The notes under the pieces: generated by a model
The model's database searches: none
Seen by the model: only the letters and a program-made list of their open reading frames with translations
What the model was told of the DNA's origin: nothing
Shown here: positions 9,253-18,053 of the stretch, piece by piece
How the letters are laid out: each line of letters begins with the position of its first letter
Position numbering within the stretch: the stretch's first letter is position 1
Position numbers and translations under genes: made by a program
Source of the DNA: Ulvibacter antarcticus
GTDB taxonomy: Bacteria > Bacteroidota > Bacteroidia > Flavobacteriales > Flavobacteriaceae
Direction: 5' to 3'
DNA: 64,000 nucleotides
Assembly (NCBI RefSeq): GCF_003688405.1
Contig: NZ_REFC01000015.1
Location: 124,001 to 188,000, forward strand

Positions 9253-11748
9253 TTATTTTTTAACGATCAATTTTTTAACTGTCCTGGAGTTTCCATTAGA
9301 AATATGTACAAAATATACTCCCGATTGCATAGATTGAAGTGAAAACTGAAGATTGTTTTTATCTTCGGAAAAAAGTTCGCTGCTTATTTTTCGCCCTAAT
9401 TGATCATAAAATGAAACTTGCAAGTCTCCTGTAAGATCCCCTATGGCTAAATTCACTAATTCTGAAGCAGGATTAGGATACATTGAAATTGTTTCAGCCA
9501 AATCTGAATTCGCTACCGACAATACATCTTCAGAGATATCTAATTTATAGATTGAACGTCCATAGGTGCCAATATAGAGATATTCCGAAGCCTCATGTAT
9601 ATGCATATCATTCACGACCACCGATGGTAAATTTTCACCTATCACTTGCCAGTTATTCCCTTCATCTGTCGTTCCTAAAACACCAATATCGGTTCCTATA
9701 AATAGATTTCCGAAGCTATCTTCCAAAATATCATTCACAGGTATATCGGGAAGTCCGGTCGAAATATCGATCCAATTGGAACCATTGTCGCTACTTTTAT
9801 AAACATGGCCGGTATCCTCTCCATATCTATAACCCGAATAGGTAACATAAACAGTATTTAGTTCATCTCTCGATGCAAACACCTTTGTCACCCAGCGATT
9901 TGGAAGTGTTGAAGAAATGTTGTTCCAATTATTACCCCCATCCAAAGTAACCCAAACGTTTCCATCGTCCGTACCTACATAAATCATATTGCTATCAAGG
10001 GTCGAAACATCAATGCTAGTGATTGTACCGTAGCTAAGATTTCCGGTATGTGGCCCGTCTGATAAATCCGGACTTATCGCGTTCCAAACTCCTGCGGCAT
10101 TCGTGGTTTGAAATAAGCGTTGGGTACCATAATACAAAATTTGTGAATTAGCGGGATCCATTGCGATTGCTGTGTCCCAATTATTTCGGTCTCCTGAAGG
10201 TATTCCATTTGTAGCCCCTGAAAATCCATTTCCATTATTAACCGATTTTCCTAAATTACCATTTTGAGAGAGTGCGTAAATCACGTTAGTATTTGCGTGG
10301 TCTACCAAAGGTTGAAAACCATCACCGCCATAAATCGTATTCCAATCTGCCATACCGCCCGTGGTAGTTCTTATGGTACTATTATCTTGAGACCCACCAT
10401 AACGTTTTTGATCATTTTGAGCATCTATGTGAATGCGATAAAACTGTGTAATTGGTAAATTATCAATTTTTACGGAGGCAGATCCGTTGTTTGTACTTTT
10501 ATACAAACCTCCATCATTACCTAATAAGACTTCATTTTGCGCCTGTGTATTAAACGCCAACGCATGTTGGTCTACGTGTACACCAGGAAATGCTGTCGAC
10601 CAGTTTGCGCCTCCATCAATGGATTTTTGAACTACAAAATCTACATTATAAATAACATCTTCATCAGTGGGATCTACATAGATTCCTCTAAACCACCAGT
10701 GAAAGCCAACGTTGTTCAACTGACTCGAATTCATCTGTATCCAGGAATCCCCACCATCTGCAGTTCTATAAACACCCGAAATGCTTCCGTTGGCATCCAA
10801 ATAGCGTGTATATAAAACATTAGGATTCGATTGTGAAATATCGATACTAATTCGGCCTTTAGCTGCTGTTGTTGGTGGTAAACCATTGTTCAATTCGGCC
10901 CATGTTTCTCCTCCATCTGTTGAGCGGTAAAGTCCGGATGTCACTCCTCCGTATTGTCTGTTATTAGGACGCCTAATTCGCTCCCAACTTGCTGCGTACA
11001 CAATATCTCCATTTGATGGATGCATAGCCATATCAATAATCCCTGTAGAATCGCTCACAAATAATTTCTGTTCCCAGCTTGTACCACCATCGGTTGTTTT
11101 ATAGACACCTCGATTGACATCATTTCTGAAGAGTGGTCCCATGGCACCTACTATAAGGGTATTTTCATCATTTGGATCTATGAGCACTTTCCCAATACTA
11201 CCAACATTTTCAAGGCCTTTAGCAGCCCAACTAATTCCACCATCGTCACTTTTAAACATCCCGTTTCCATCATAGGCTAAAGAACCTCCGCCTGCGTTTA
11301 CCTCACCCGTTCCTACCCAAATGATAGCTGTATCGTTTTTAGAAATTTCCATATCTCCAATCGAAAGCATCGATTGTTCATCAAAAATAGGATTCCAGGT
11401 AGCACCTGCATCTGTTGTTTTAAAAATTCCTCCGGAAGCAGCGCCTACATAATATGTTTCTGCTTGGTCAATAGGTATTTCAATATCGGTGATACGTCCC
11501 CCAACATTAGTAGGTCCGGCAAACTCCCATAAAACAGCTGTCCCGCCTCGTTGTGCCAGTTGTTTTTTCCATTGAATTGCCTCTGCATAAGCGGCTGTAT
11601 TGAGTTCTCCTGTTGGATATGCCCGCTGCATAAACATAATATCATGAGGTGTTTTTCCAATTTTATCGGTTGTGATTTTCTCTTCGGAAGAAGGATTACA
11701 TGAGATTATTGATAGTAAGAAAACGGAAAGCAGTAATAATCGAAGCAT
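9253..11748 (-). CDS. Secreted Asp-box (BNR/VPS10-like) repeat protein with T9SS type A sorting domain
   Basis: An 831-residue protein of unknown function. It begins with a lipoprotein-like signal (LLSIISC, Cys about 17) and ends with a type A T9SS sorting domain (YPNPASELVNL near residue 755, ending LIVKK). Between them are at least nine Asp-box motifs of the S/T-x-D-x-G-x-x-W kind (for example TTDAGATW, SDDGGISW, STDGGETW, SIDGGANW, TLDGGNNW), as in sortilin/sialidase-type beta-propellers. Such folds bind glycans or peptides, but no catalytic residues could be assigned. It sits between tonB and folC on the minus strand, probably in one transcript with tonB (58-base gap). The lipobox together with a sorting domain is odd: the two signals suggest different routes. 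A lone Cys after a normal signal peptide is possible. Confidence 0.85.
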   Translation of the reverse strand: MLRLLLLSVFLLSIISCNPSSEEKITTDKIGKTPHDIMFMQRAYPTGELNTAAYAEAIQWKKQLAQRGGTAVLWEFAGPTNVGGRITDIEIPIDQAETYYVGAASGGIFKTTDAGATWNPIFDEQSMLSIGDMEISKNDTAIIWVGTGEVNAGGGSLAYDGNGMFKSDDGGISWAAKGLENVGSIGKVLIDPNDENTLIVGAMGPLFRNDVNRGVYKTTDGGTSWEQKLFVSDSTGIIDMAMHPSNGDIVYAASWERIRRPNNRQYGGVTSGLYRSTDGGETWAELNNGLPPTTAAKGRISIDISQSNPNVLYTRYLDANGSISGVYRTADGGDSWIQMNSSQLNNVGFHWWFRGIYVDPTDEDVIYNVDFVVQKSIDGGANWSTAFPGVHVDQHALAFNTQAQNEVLLGNDGGLYKSTNNGSASVKIDNLPITQFYRIHIDAQNDQKRYGGSQDNSTIRTTTGGMADWNTIYGGDGFQPLVDHANTNVIYALSQNGNLGKSVNNGNGFSGATNGIPSGDRNNWDTAIAMDPANSQILYYGTQRLFQTTNAAGVWNAISPDLSDGPHTGNLSYGTITSIDVSTLDSNMIYVGTDDGNVWVTLDGGNNWNNISSTLPNRWVTKVFASRDELNTVYVTYSGYRYGEDTGHVYKSSDNGSNWIDISTGLPDIPVNDILEDSFGNLFIGTDIGVLGTTDEGNNWQVIGENLPSVVVNDMHIHEASEYLYIGTYGRSIYKLDISEDVLSVANSDLAETISMYPNPASELVNLAIGDLTGDLQVSFYDQLGRKISSELFSEDKNNLQFSLQSMQSGVYFVHISNGNSRTVKKLIVKK

Positions 11749-11806
11749 AGTATCTGGATTAGGTCAATAAAGATACTTAAAAATTAGGATGGAATTTTGA
11801 TAGATT

Positions 11807-12628
11807 TTAATCTGAAAGACTGAACTTATAGATAATTTTTCCAATCTGTTTAGCAGGTGCTTTGTCATCGCTATTGAAGCGAGTTGCTAAGGCCGCTCTT
11901 TTGGCAGGTTCTAACAGGCATTTGGTGTTGTTCGTGGTTCCACGAACTCCAGCTGTGGCGCTTGTTACTTTACCATTGCGATCAACCTCTATACTTACCA
12001 CCACGGTACCAGCCTCATTACAGTCTTGAACAAACTTTTCTTTGTTCAGGGCTTTACGACCACCTAATAAGTAATTACCATCGCCGTCCAGTCCTTTTCC
12101 AGTTCCGTAGTAGCTCTTGGCATTGGGATCACCGTCTGGATTTCCCTTATCACCTGGCTTATCGTCATTTCCTTCTCCGCCCTTGGCAGTTCCGTCACTT
12201 TTTGGACCGTTGATTAAGCTTGATAATGCGTCACTGGTAGTTTTATCTGGTTGGGGATCCGGCTTTTTAGGTGGATCTTTCTTTGGCTCCACCTTTTTCG
12301 GAGTTTCCACTTGCTTTTTGGTTTCCTTTTCTTTCTTTATAACCGGAGCATCTTCGTTGTCTTGAGTAACTACTTCTTCTTTAATTTCAGCTTTGGGCTG
12401 AGATACCGGTTCCGGCTCGCTTTGCTTGGGCGCCGATTTTATCGCTTCGGTAGGTTGAATGTTTCCTGTTCCGGTTTCGGTGGTTCCAAAATTAACCGCA
12501 ATTCCCTGCTCCAATGGAGGATCTAAGTATGTAAGTCCGAAATAAAACAACAAAAGTAGTATAATCACGTGTAAGACTACCGTGATCGTCATGCTCTTCT
12601 TTTTATGTTTTGTATCTAAAAGACTCAT
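11807..12628 (-). CDS. tonB: Energy transducer TonB
   Basis: TonB couples the proton-motive force from ExbB/ExbD to outer-membrane TonB-dependent receptors. The 273-residue protein has the expected three parts: a single N-terminal membrane helix (about residues 14-33, TVVLHVIILLLLFYFGL), a long proline-, lysine- and glutamate-rich periplasmic spacer (about 60-150), and a C-terminal alpha/beta domain (GTVVVSIEVDRNGKVTSA near 210, ending KIIYKFSLSD). The C-terminal domain has two Cys (in QDCNEAG and TKCLLEP) that could form a disulfide. It follows exbB and exbD on the same strand, with a dispersed repeat element in the 198-base gap. Paralogues normally occur elsewhere in these genomes, so this one need not be the only TonB. 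Confidence 0.9.
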   Translation of the reverse strand: MSLLDTKHKKKSMTITVVLHVIILLLLFYFGLTYLDPPLEQGIAVNFGTTETGTGNIQPTEAIKSAPKQSEPEPVSQPKAEIKEEVVTQDNEDAPVIKKEKETKKQVETPKKVEPKKDPPKKPDPQPDKTTSDALSSLINGPKSDGTAKGGEGNDDKPGDKGNPDGDPNAKSYYGTGKGLDGDGNYLLGGRKALNKEKFVQDCNEAGTVVVSIEVDRNGKVTSATAGVRGTTNNTKCLLEPAKRAALATRFNSDDKAPAKQIGKIIYKFSLSD

Positions 12629-12671
12629 TATAAATTATCAATGTTCAATTCTCAATTCTCACTAAAACTTT

Positions 12672-12821
12672 CTGCGTTAGGGATAGTAACGGCATCCTTT
12701 TTCTGTCGCCGGTTTTTAGTCTGTCAGCCCAACATAATTCTACAATTTAGTTGAGGCAGCAGAAAAAGATAAAGTGGATAGCCCGACCCTAAAGTGAGCT
12801 GCGCTCTACTTTAGGTCGCCC
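12672..12821 (+). repeat. Dispersed structured repeat, copy A
   Basis: Intergenic element between exbD and tonB. It has three blocks shared with copy B near 19.5 kb: GGGATAGTAACGG near the 5' end, AAAGTGGATAGCCCGACC near 12771-12788, and GGTCGCCC at the 3' end. Between the last two blocks CTAAAGT and ACTTTAG form a hairpin. The hairpin arms differ completely from those in copy B although both copies can pair. No coding frame is evident. Confidence 0.7.
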
Positions 12822-12826
12822 TAAAA

Positions 12827-13219
12827 TTAATTCGGTCGAACCGCTAAAACAACTTTAAAATGATTTCTATTGGCTATATCCAATACAAATACTGCATCTT
12901 CAATAGGAACTCCTTCTTCTGCTCTTAATATAAGCGTTGGTTCCTCTTGTCCGGCCAGAGAACTTATCAACTCCTTTTCGAGAGTGTATTCTGTAACTCT
13001 TTCCTTATTTACATAGTAGGCACCATCTTTAGTAATACTCACTGATGCCTTTTGAACGTTCGTACTCTTTCCTTTCGCCTTTGGTAAGATGAGATCTAAC
13101 GCATCTGGCGTTATCGCAGGAGAGGTTAACAAAAAGAACACCAACAACAGAAATACGATATCTGTCATTGAGCTCATGCTAAACTCTGCACTTACTTTAT
13201 TTCTACCTCTTAAATTCAC
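12827..13219 (-). CDS. exbD: ExbD/TolR family biopolymer transporter
   Basis: Inner-membrane partner of ExbB in the proton-driven motor that energises TonB. The 130-residue protein has one N-terminal membrane helix (about residues 18-36) holding the motif MTDIVFLLLVFFLLTSP, in which the Asp is the proton-carrying residue of the family. A small periplasmic domain follows, ending in VVLAVRPN. The start codon overlaps the exbB stop by one base, which indicates translational coupling. The 198-base gap to tonB downstream contains a dispersed repeat. Confidence 0.93.
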   Translation of the reverse strand: MNLRGRNKVSAEFSMSSMTDIVFLLLVFFLLTSPAITPDALDLILPKAKGKSTNVQKASVSITKDGAYYVNKERVTEYTLEKELISSLAGQEEPTLILRAEEGVPIEDAVFVLDIANRNHFKVVLAVRPN

Positions 13220-13920
13220 TAGACAGGTTCGTTTAAAATATCAAGGAAATCGACTGCTGTGGCTTCCATTTGGTGCACCACTTTATCTGTTTTTACAACT
13301 AAATGATTGTAACCCATATACGCTATAATCCCTACAATTAGACCGGCTACAGTGGTTGTCATCGCTGTATATATACCTTCTGCCAGCGATCCCATTTCGG
13401 CTTGACCACTACTAGTTGCCAATTGGTGAAATGCTAAAACCATACCAATTACGGTACCTAAGAAACCAATCATTGGTGCGGCGCCTGCGATTGTCGCCAA
13501 GATACTTACATTTTTCTCTAGTTTATAGACTTCTAATCTTCCTGCGTTTTCAATAGCAGTATTGATGTCTTCTAGTGGGCTTCCAATTCTAGAAATTCCT
13601 TTTTCAGTAAGTCTTGATACCGGACTATTTTGGGTTGCACACAGCACTTTCGCCGCTTGTACGTTTCCTGAAGCCACATTATCACGAATCTGATTCATAA
13701 AATTGCTATCCATTTTGGAGGCTGCTCTAATTGCAAATAACCTTTCGAAATAGATATAAACGGCAACGAAGAGTAAGACGAAGAGCACTCCGATAATGAT
13801 CTGTCCGCCAAGACCTCCATTCATTAAGAGATCCATGATAGATAGTGTTTTTACTTCAGATACAGGTTCAAGATCTTGAACCGCATCTGTAACACCACCC
13901 TGTATTAAAAAGTTTAGCAT
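13219..13920 (-). CDS. exbB: MotA/TolQ/ExbB proton channel family protein
   Basis: ExbB forms the pentameric inner-membrane proton channel that, with ExbD, drives TonB. The 233-residue protein has three membrane segments (about residues 36-58, 145-168 and 188-208). The conserved GAAPMIGFLGTVIGMVLAF and GIYTAMTTTVAGLIVGI segments form the pore-lining helices. It is the first gene of exbB-exbD-(repeat)-tonB. A 47-base gap separates it from nhaD upstream, so nhaD may be co-transcribed. Confidence 0.93.
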   Translation of the reverse strand: MLNFLIQGGVTDAVQDLEPVSEVKTLSIMDLLMNGGLGGQIIIGVLFVLLFVAVYIYFERLFAIRAASKMDSNFMNQIRDNVASGNVQAAKVLCATQNSPVSRLTEKGISRIGSPLEDINTAIENAGRLEVYKLEKNVSILATIAGAAPMIGFLGTVIGMVLAFHQLATSSGQAEMGSLAEGIYTAMTTTVAGLIVGIIAYMGYNHLVVKTDKVVHQMEATAVDFLDILNEPV

Positions 13921-13967
13921 AGGTTACTTTGGTTTTAGTGGATAACGATAATCGTTACTTTAAATTG

Positions 13968-15347
13968 TTATGTGTGATTAAATATGACTCTTTCAATCAA
14001 TAGAAAGACTCCAGCTCCAGCAATAAAGCCTATAAATGCCAGCCAAGTTACTTTCTTAAGATACCAGATAAAGTCGATACGCTCCATTCCCATTGCTGCA
14101 ACACCTGCAGCCGAACCAATGATAAGCATACTTCCTCCGGTTCCTGCAGAATAGGCGATAAAATGCCAAAGTACAGAATCGGTAGGCGAATCATACATAC
14201 CCATCGAGGCAGCAACCAATGGTACATTATCAATAATGGCAGACAACACTCCTAAAAGTATTACCACAACATCCTGATTAGGTATAGCGCCCTGTAACAA
14301 CTCTGCCAAGTAACGAAGAGTTCCTACTTCTTCGCCGTTAACAACGCCATATACCAAGCTTTCCAATCCGGCAACTGCCATTAAAATTCCAAGGAAAAAT
14401 AGTATACTTGAGATTTCAATTCTTGACAATGCTTTATGTGCAGAATAAAGATGTCTTCTTTCTTTGCTGAAATCTTCTTCAGGGTGTATATATTCAGAAA
14501 CTAACCAAACAACACCTAAAGCGAACATCATTCCTATGTAAGGGGGCAGGTGTGTAATGGTTTTAAAAACAGGTACGGAAACAATCATCCCTAATCCAAG
14601 GAATAACATTGTTTTACTACTTAGGAGTCGTTCTGCAACCTCATCTTCGGTCGTATCAACTTCAATTTCACCTTTAAAGGCAGGCAAATAACTAGCGATT
14701 ACAAAAGGCACCACGAAACATACAATAGAAGGAATTACCACAAATTCAATAAGTCCCATGGCCGTAACATTGTCGGCAATCCATAGCATGGTGGTAGTAA
14801 CATCACCAATCGGTGACCATGCACCTCCGGCATTGGCAGCAATCACAACCATAGCTGCATACCAAAGTCGCTCTTCTCTATTAACAATAAGTTTACGCAA
14901 TAAAGTTACTAATACAATAGTCGCAGTAAGATTGTCTATAATTGCTGAAAGAAAAAAGGCAAGAATACCAATTATCCAAAGCAATCTTCTTTTACTTTTA
15001 GTTCTAACGGCGCCTTTTAATATTTCAAACCCACGATGCAGGTCGATAATCTCGACTATGGTCATCGCTCCGATTAGGAAGATGAGAATCTCTGCTGTCT
15101 TACCAAGGTGGTGCAATAGCGCATTTTCGAAACCTTCTTCGGCAGCTTCACCACCCGTGAGGAAGTTAAAGGCCCTTTCGTGTGTATCGATCACATCGAA
15201 CCATCCGGCGTGAAATCCGACGGCAAGCACGGCCCATATTAAGGCAGCCATAATCAACGCAGGTACTGTTTTATCTAATTTTAAAGGATGCTCGAGCGTT
15301 ATAGAAAGATATCCTATAACAAAAATTAAAATAATAATTGATTCCAT
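13968..15347 (-). CDS. nhaD: Na+/H+ antiporter NhaD
   Basis: Sodium/proton antiporter of the ion transporter superfamily that exports Na+ from the cytosol, common in marine flavobacteria. The 459-residue polytopic protein has about 11-13 predicted membrane segments. The motifs FFLSAIIDNLTATIVLVTLL near 140 and VLLGVLSAIIDNVPLVAASMGMYD near 370 are the two inverted-repeat halves with the conserved Asp-Asn pairs, and NAGGAWSPIGDVTTTMLW near 185 is typical of NhaD. The downstream exbB gene is 47 bases away. Upstream is the amino-acid dehydrogenase gene, 44 bases from the nhaD start. Co-transcription of all of these is possible. Confidence 0.93.
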   Translation of the reverse strand: MESIIILIFVIGYLSITLEHPLKLDKTVPALIMAALIWAVLAVGFHAGWFDVIDTHERAFNFLTGGEAAEEGFENALLHHLGKTAEILIFLIGAMTIVEIIDLHRGFEILKGAVRTKSKRRLLWIIGILAFFLSAIIDNLTATIVLVTLLRKLIVNREERLWYAAMVVIAANAGGAWSPIGDVTTTMLWIADNVTAMGLIEFVVIPSIVCFVVPFVIASYLPAFKGEIEVDTTEDEVAERLLSSKTMLFLGLGMIVSVPVFKTITHLPPYIGMMFALGVVWLVSEYIHPEEDFSKERRHLYSAHKALSRIEISSILFFLGILMAVAGLESLVYGVVNGEEVGTLRYLAELLQGAIPNQDVVVILLGVLSAIIDNVPLVAASMGMYDSPTDSVLWHFIAYSAGTGGSMLIIGSAAGVAAMGMERIDFIWYLKKVTWLAFIGFIAGAGVFLLIERVIFNHT

Positions 15348-15391
15348 AAATGTGAGATTATAAATTCAGCGACCTGGTTAGTGGTCTTATA

Positions 15392-16618
15392 TTAAATGAG
15401 TTGTTTTAATGCAATTTCAAAAGCAGTATTGCTTATGTTTGTTTTAGTACTATTATTATCGAATGTATTCTGAATAGCGTTTTTAATAGTAATTGATGTA
15501 TCATTAAATATAGCCTCATCTGTCATCTGCACTTTGCGCTCCATAAAATATGCAAACACTCGTGCCATACCACAATTACTAATAAAGTCGGGTATTAAAC
15601 TAACACGGCTATCTGTGAATTCCATGATAGGTCCAAAGAATATTTCCTTATCCGCAAATGGTACATTGGCACCACAGCTAATTACCTCCAAGCCCGTATC
15701 AATCATGGTTGAAATCTGCTTCTTGGTTATTAATCTGGAAGCCGCACAGGGAGCGAAAATCTCACATTCTAAGTTCCAGACTTTTTCGTTTATTTCTTCA
15801 AAAGAGATCATATTGTCTGCTTTCAAGGTATTCCCATCTTTAGTGAGGAACATCGTTTTAATTTCTTCAAATGAAAAGCCGTCTTTATTTATAACGCCTC
15901 CTACCCGGTCTATAATCCCTACGATTTTAGCACCCATCTGTGCGAGGTAATATGCTGCGGCAGCTCCAACATTTCCGAAGCCTTGTACAATAGCACGTTT
16001 TCCTTTTATATCACCTCCGTAAATATCGTAATAATGGTGTACTGCCTCTGCTACCCCATAGCCGGTAATCATATCGGCAACTGTATACTTTCGCGAAACA
16101 TCGGGCGAATAGTTTGTATTTTCCAACACTTTAATAACACCATGACGCAATTGCCCAATTCGGTTAATCTTATCTGCCTCATTTGGAGAAAAATGACCAT
16201 TAAACACCCCTTCTTGAGGATGCCAAACCCCACTCTGCTCAGTAATTGGGATTACTTCGTGAATCTCATCTACATTTAAATCTCCACCAGTACCGTAATA
16301 CGCTTTAAGCAAAGGAGAAACAGCCTTATACCATCGCTCTAAAACACCTTTTTTTCTAGGATCATTGGGATCGAAATTTATTCCCGATTTAGCCCCACCA
16401 ATGGCAGGTCCTGAGACGGTAAATTTCACTTCCATTGTTTTGGCTAATGACAAAACTTCATTCATATCTAAGCCAATTCTCATACGAGTCCCACCTCCTG
16501 CGGCACCGCCTCGTAACGAATTTATTACCGTCCAGCCTTCGGCTTCGGTTTCTGGGTCATTCCAGTGAAAAACTATTTCGGGTTCTTTATTCTCGTACTT
16601 GGATAGAAGTTCTTTCAT
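15392..16618 (-). CDS. Glu/Leu/Phe/Val family amino-acid dehydrogenase
   Basis: NAD(P)-dependent oxidative deaminase of the Glu/Leu/Phe/Val dehydrogenase family, acting in the cytosol. The 408-residue product has the glycine-rich RGGAAGGGTRM segment, the active-site lysine motif GPAIGGAKSGI near residue 75, the catalytic Asp motif GTGGDLNVDE near 110, and a Rossmann domain with VQGFGNVGAAAAYYLAQMGA near 215. The C-terminal part holds EISCGANVPF-like sequence (VISCGANVPF), as in the family. Substrate cannot be settled from motifs; leucine/valine catabolism is attractive because an acyl-CoA dehydrogenase lies two genes away, but glutamate is possible. A TATATTTG -7 box is at 16669-16676 on the minus strand. 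Confidence 0.88.
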   Translation of the reverse strand: MKELLSKYENKEPEIVFHWNDPETEAEGWTVINSLRGGAAGGGTRMRIGLDMNEVLSLAKTMEVKFTVSGPAIGGAKSGINFDPNDPRKKGVLERWYKAVSPLLKAYYGTGGDLNVDEIHEVIPITEQSGVWHPQEGVFNGHFSPNEADKINRIGQLRHGVIKVLENTNYSPDVSRKYTVADMITGYGVAEAVHHYYDIYGGDIKGKRAIVQGFGNVGAAAAYYLAQMGAKIVGIIDRVGGVINKDGFSFEEIKTMFLTKDGNTLKADNMISFEEINEKVWNLECEIFAPCAASRLITKKQISTMIDTGLEVISCGANVPFADKEIFFGPIMEFTDSRVSLIPDFISNCGMARVFAYFMERKVQMTDEAIFNDTSITIKNAIQNTFDNNSTKTNISNTAFEIALKQLI

Positions 16619-16783
16619 TAATTGGGTAAGTTAGAGCGCTTCCTTACTAAAGTTTAGAAGTGAATAGGCAAATATAAAAAATTGAATATGGGTTACGATT
16701 TATTTTATGTAAATTTTAAAGTTAGAGATAAAAAAAATGTTTTTGCTTTAAAATAATTGATGAGTAACTATAATCATACCTTA

Positions 16784-17836
16784 TTACTTAAAAATTTCTC
16801 CACTCGAATGGTCCTTTGTTGCGCCTGTAACACTCGCCAAACAATTCACTTCATTACGGAGTTTTAAAACCCCTAGCAATCCAAATATAAGGGCTTCTTT
16901 AAATTCTATAATTTCCTCGGAAGGCATTACTAATACTAATTCTTGGTAAAACTTCACCCGTGAAAGCAAATAGTCATTATAAGTACCACCTCCGGTTACA
17001 AATACCGAAGCGCTCTTCGAAAACTGACTCGCCAACTGCATTGCGACATGCTCGGTAAAAGTAGTCAGGATGTCTTCTGAAACAAGCCCGGAAGCTTCCA
17101 ATTTCGGAAAAATATGTTGCTGCACCCATTCTAATCCCAAGGATTTAGGAGGAGCATAATCATAGAATTCAATCGAGTTCAATTTTTCTAAAAGCACCTT
17201 CTCCAAAGTTCCGGATGCCGCTATTTCTCCGCCTTCATCATAAGGCTTTCCTAGTTTTTCAGCATAGAAATTTAAAACAATGTTCACCGGACAAATATCG
17301 TAGGCGATCCTTTTTGCCTCTTTTTCGAACGAACAATTCGCAAATCCGCCGAGGTTCAAGCAATAGTCATAACGAGAAAACAATAATTTATCACCAATCG
17401 GCACCAATGGCGCACCTTGTCCTCCCATAGACACATCCTGAACCCTAAAATCACAAACTACTTTTTGCCCAACAAGAGTTGCCAGTTGTGGCAAATTTCC
17501 AATTTGAAGGGTACGGCCGTTTTCCGGTTGATGTAAAATCGTATGCCCATGACTACACACTGCATCCAGCTCTTTAATTGCATATTGATCGATGAAACTT
17601 GTAATAACTTCGGAAAGATAAGAAGTATAGTCAATATTTAATTGCTGTAGTGCTACTTCAGAAAAAGTAACCGCCTCTTGCAATCTTCGTTTCCAATTGG
17701 TGGGATACGCAACTGTTTCCGAAGCCAAAATTTTAAAACTCCAACCTTCAGAAAGTGTGAAAATCACTTCACATAGGTCAATCCCATCTAGGGATGTCCC
17801 ACTCATTACGCCGATTACGTGATATTCTTGCTTCAA
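16784..17836 (-). CDS. anmK: Anhydro-N-acetylmuramic acid kinase AnmK
   Basis: AnmK hydrolyses and phosphorylates 1,6-anhydro-MurNAc to MurNAc-6-phosphate, so recycling cell-wall sugar in the cytosol. The 350-residue length and the N-terminal IGVMSGTSLDGIDLCEVIF motif are diagnostic. Also seen are SHGHTILHQPENGRTLQIGN, the GQGAPLVPIGDKLLF motif, LNLGGFAN and the late VTGGGTYNDYLL ATP-binding segment of the ASKHA fold. It is transcribed away from the acyl-CoA dehydrogenase gene and is probably monocistronic. The physical neighbours are catabolic enzymes, a gene order often seen in flavobacteria, without a clear functional link. Confidence 0.95.
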   Translation of the reverse strand: MKQEYHVIGVMSGTSLDGIDLCEVIFTLSEGWSFKILASETVAYPTNWKRRLQEAVTFSEVALQQLNIDYTSYLSEVITSFIDQYAIKELDAVCSHGHTILHQPENGRTLQIGNLPQLATLVGQKVVCDFRVQDVSMGGQGAPLVPIGDKLLFSRYDYCLNLGGFANCSFEKEAKRIAYDICPVNIVLNFYAEKLGKPYDEGGEIAASGTLEKVLLEKLNSIEFYDYAPPKSLGLEWVQQHIFPKLEASGLVSEDILTTFTEHVAMQLASQFSKSASVFVTGGGTYNDYLLSRVKFYQELVLVMPSEEIIEFKEALIFGLLGVLKLRNEVNCLASVTGATKDHSSGEIFK

Positions 17837-17984
17837 ATTAACCGTTCTTCATTTTAAGCTTGAAAGATACAATTCCGATGGCAAAAAACTTCTTCCAAAT
17901 GCAGACAATTTCCGAATAACAGATAAAAATAAAAATGCGAATTATTAAAACCATCTTGTCTAGATTGAAATTCGGAATTTGCTT

Positions 17985-18015
17985 TTTGAGATTTATTAAT
18001 TTAGAAGTACCTTTG
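17985..18015 (+). promoter_or_regulatory. Predicted sigma-A promoter of the acyl-CoA dehydrogenase gene
   Basis: TTTG (17985-17988), exactly 19 bases, then TACCTTTG (18008-18015): full match to the Bacteroidota consensus, 38 bases upstream of the ATG. Confidence 0.78.
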
Positions 18016-18053
18016 CACCACTTTTTAAACAACATTTTAATTAGATTAAAACT

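Noticed and set aside
14758-15213. 151-codon plus-strand frame inside nhaD
   Set aside because: Antisense shadow of a conserved transporter; Ser/Ile/Pro-rich with no domain.
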